34,211 bases of DNA from Halomonas sp. (GTDB lineage Bacteria > Pseudomonadota > Gammaproteobacteria > Pseudomonadales > Halomonadaceae). The position numbers and the translations under genes were made by a program. The stretch lies in contig NZ_VMQS01000026.1 of the NCBI RefSeq assembly GCF_007625055.1, positions 1 through 34,211 of the forward strand, in the 5' to 3' direction. The notes beneath the pieces were generated by a model that was not told the origin of the DNA, did no database searches, and worked only from the letters and a program-made list of their open reading frames with translations. The first letter of the stretch is position 1. Every line of letters begins with the position of its first letter. Of this stretch, positions 33,458 through 34,211 are shown piece by piece.

Positions 33458-34211
33458 GCGTAGCGGCAAATAATGCACCGTCCCTTTCGGTAGGTATCGT
33501 GTTGCTGCATCGTTTTACGCTGCTACCGTTTGCGGCCTTTGTGGATTGCCTGCGTCTGGCGGCCGATGAGGGCGACCGTAGCCGCCCGCTGCGCTGCCGC
33601 TGGACTTTCATGACCCGCCAGGGCGAACCGGCCGAATCCAGTTGTGGCGCTATCATTTCCGCCTGTCAGCCCTTTCAGCCACCGGCCCGCTTTGATTATC
33701 TGGTGGTGATAGGCGGCGTGCAGGAAGACAAAGCTGCCCCGGAAGCGTCGACCAGCGCCTATCTGCGTGAAGCTGATCATGCAGGCATCCCGCTGGTGGG
33801 GTTGTGTACCGGTGTATACGCACTCATTCAGGCCGGGTTGATGAAGGGGCGACGCTGCTGCGTCAGCTGGTATCACCATCATGAAATGACCAAGCGCTTT
33901 CCCAGCGCTGAACCTGTGGCAGACCGGCTGTTCATTGATGACGGCGACCGCATCACCTGCGCCGGTGGGGCCGCCGCCGCCGACCTCGCAGCGTTTTTGA
34001 TCGAGCGGCATATCGGCAAGGCCTGGGCGATGAAAAGCCTGCATATCATGCTGCTCGATGAAGGCCGTCAGGGCACTTCGCCCCAGCCCCAGCCGGTGGT
34101 GTTCGGGCGGGTGGAAGACCGCATCGTCAGGCGCGCCATCCTGGTGCTCGAACAGCATCTTGGCCAGGTAATCAGCATGGATGCCCTGGCCGAGCGGGTA
34201 GGTACCTCGCG
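33454..34211 (+). CDS. GlxA-family transcriptional regulator (truncated by window end)
   Basis: The visible 252 residues form an N-terminal DJ-1/PfpI-like domain (about 10-200), with the nucleophile-elbow cysteine in LVGLCTGVYALIQAG, followed by the beginning of a C-terminal AraC helix-turn-helix (LVLEQHLGQVISMDALAERVG). The DNA-binding domain continues past the window. This domain pair is that of GlxA regulators, which include the betaine and sarcosine regulators GbdR and SouR of Pseudomonas. Control of the betaine genes at 4157-8338 is therefore a reasonable guess, but the gene is about 25 kb away and many family members control other pathways. The start is ATG 33454; a stop codon lies just upstream in frame. 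Confidence 0.88.
   Translation, partial: MSVAANNAPSLSVGIVLLHRFTLLPFAAFVDCLRLAADEGDRSRPLRCRWTFMTRQGEPAESSCGAIISACQPFQPPARFDYLVVIGGVQEDKAAPEASTSAYLREADHAGIPLVGLCTGVYALIQAGLMKGRRCCVSWYHHHEMTKRFPSAEPVADRLFIDDGDRITCAGGAAAADLAAFLIERHIGKAWAMKSLHIMLLDEGRQGTSPQPQPVVFGRVEDRIVRRAILVLEQHLGQVISMDALAERVGTS

Overview
The window looks like a chromosomal segment of a Halomonas-type (Halomonadaceae) gammaproteobacterium. This is inferred from the protein families, from the glycine betaine oxidation genes next to an NhaC-type sodium/proton antiporter, and from moderately high GC coding sequence. No tRNA, rRNA, CRISPR array, insertion sequence or phage gene was seen.

Left part (1-8338): one-carbon and glycine betaine metabolism. 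folD and purU lie on the minus strand. Divergent from them is a two-gene operon coding a small cysteine-rich MTHFR_C/MetV-like protein and a MetF-like methylenetetrahydrofolate reductase. A bidirectional terminator separates these from the divergent pair gbcA (Rieske oxygenase, minus) and gbcB (its reductase, plus), and glyA follows gbcB. Next comes a large membrane-bound PAS-GGDEF-EAL protein (8439-11498).

Middle part (11511-25186): a formate dehydrogenase locus. On the minus strand, fdhD-mobA-moeA-moaA-cobW are packed with 4-nt overlaps or a 2-nt gap. Divergently, DUF3305 and DUF3306 genes are followed by an iron-sulfur protein, a TorD-like chaperone, a 76-residue Tat-signal protein, fdhA (cysteine type), fdhB and the cytochrome b subunit fdhC. 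Two strong hairpins end this operon. DUF1244-moaB-moeA (second copy) follows.

Right part (27464-34211): an unusual two-hairpin leader precedes a YadG/YadH-like ABC exporter, then ndpA/yejK and exoD. A small unrecognised minus-strand gene has a clear promoter overlapped by tandem 12-bp repeats. The window ends with an NhaC-type antiporter and a GlxA-family AraC regulator cut by the window edge.

Working together (inference): GbcAB releases a methyl group of glycine betaine as formaldehyde. Formaldehyde and methyl groups from later demethylation steps enter the tetrahydrofolate pool. FolD oxidises methylene-THF to formyl-THF, PurU hydrolyses it to formate, and the membrane formate dehydrogenase oxidises formate to CO2 and passes electrons to quinone. 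GlyA links the pool to glycine and serine. The window therefore appears to hold most of a route from betaine methyl carbon to CO2 plus the cofactor genes for its last enzyme. The least understood parts are the MetV/MetF-like pair, the CobW-like protein with an altered nucleotide motif, DUF3305/DUF3306, DUF1244 and the candidate attenuator.
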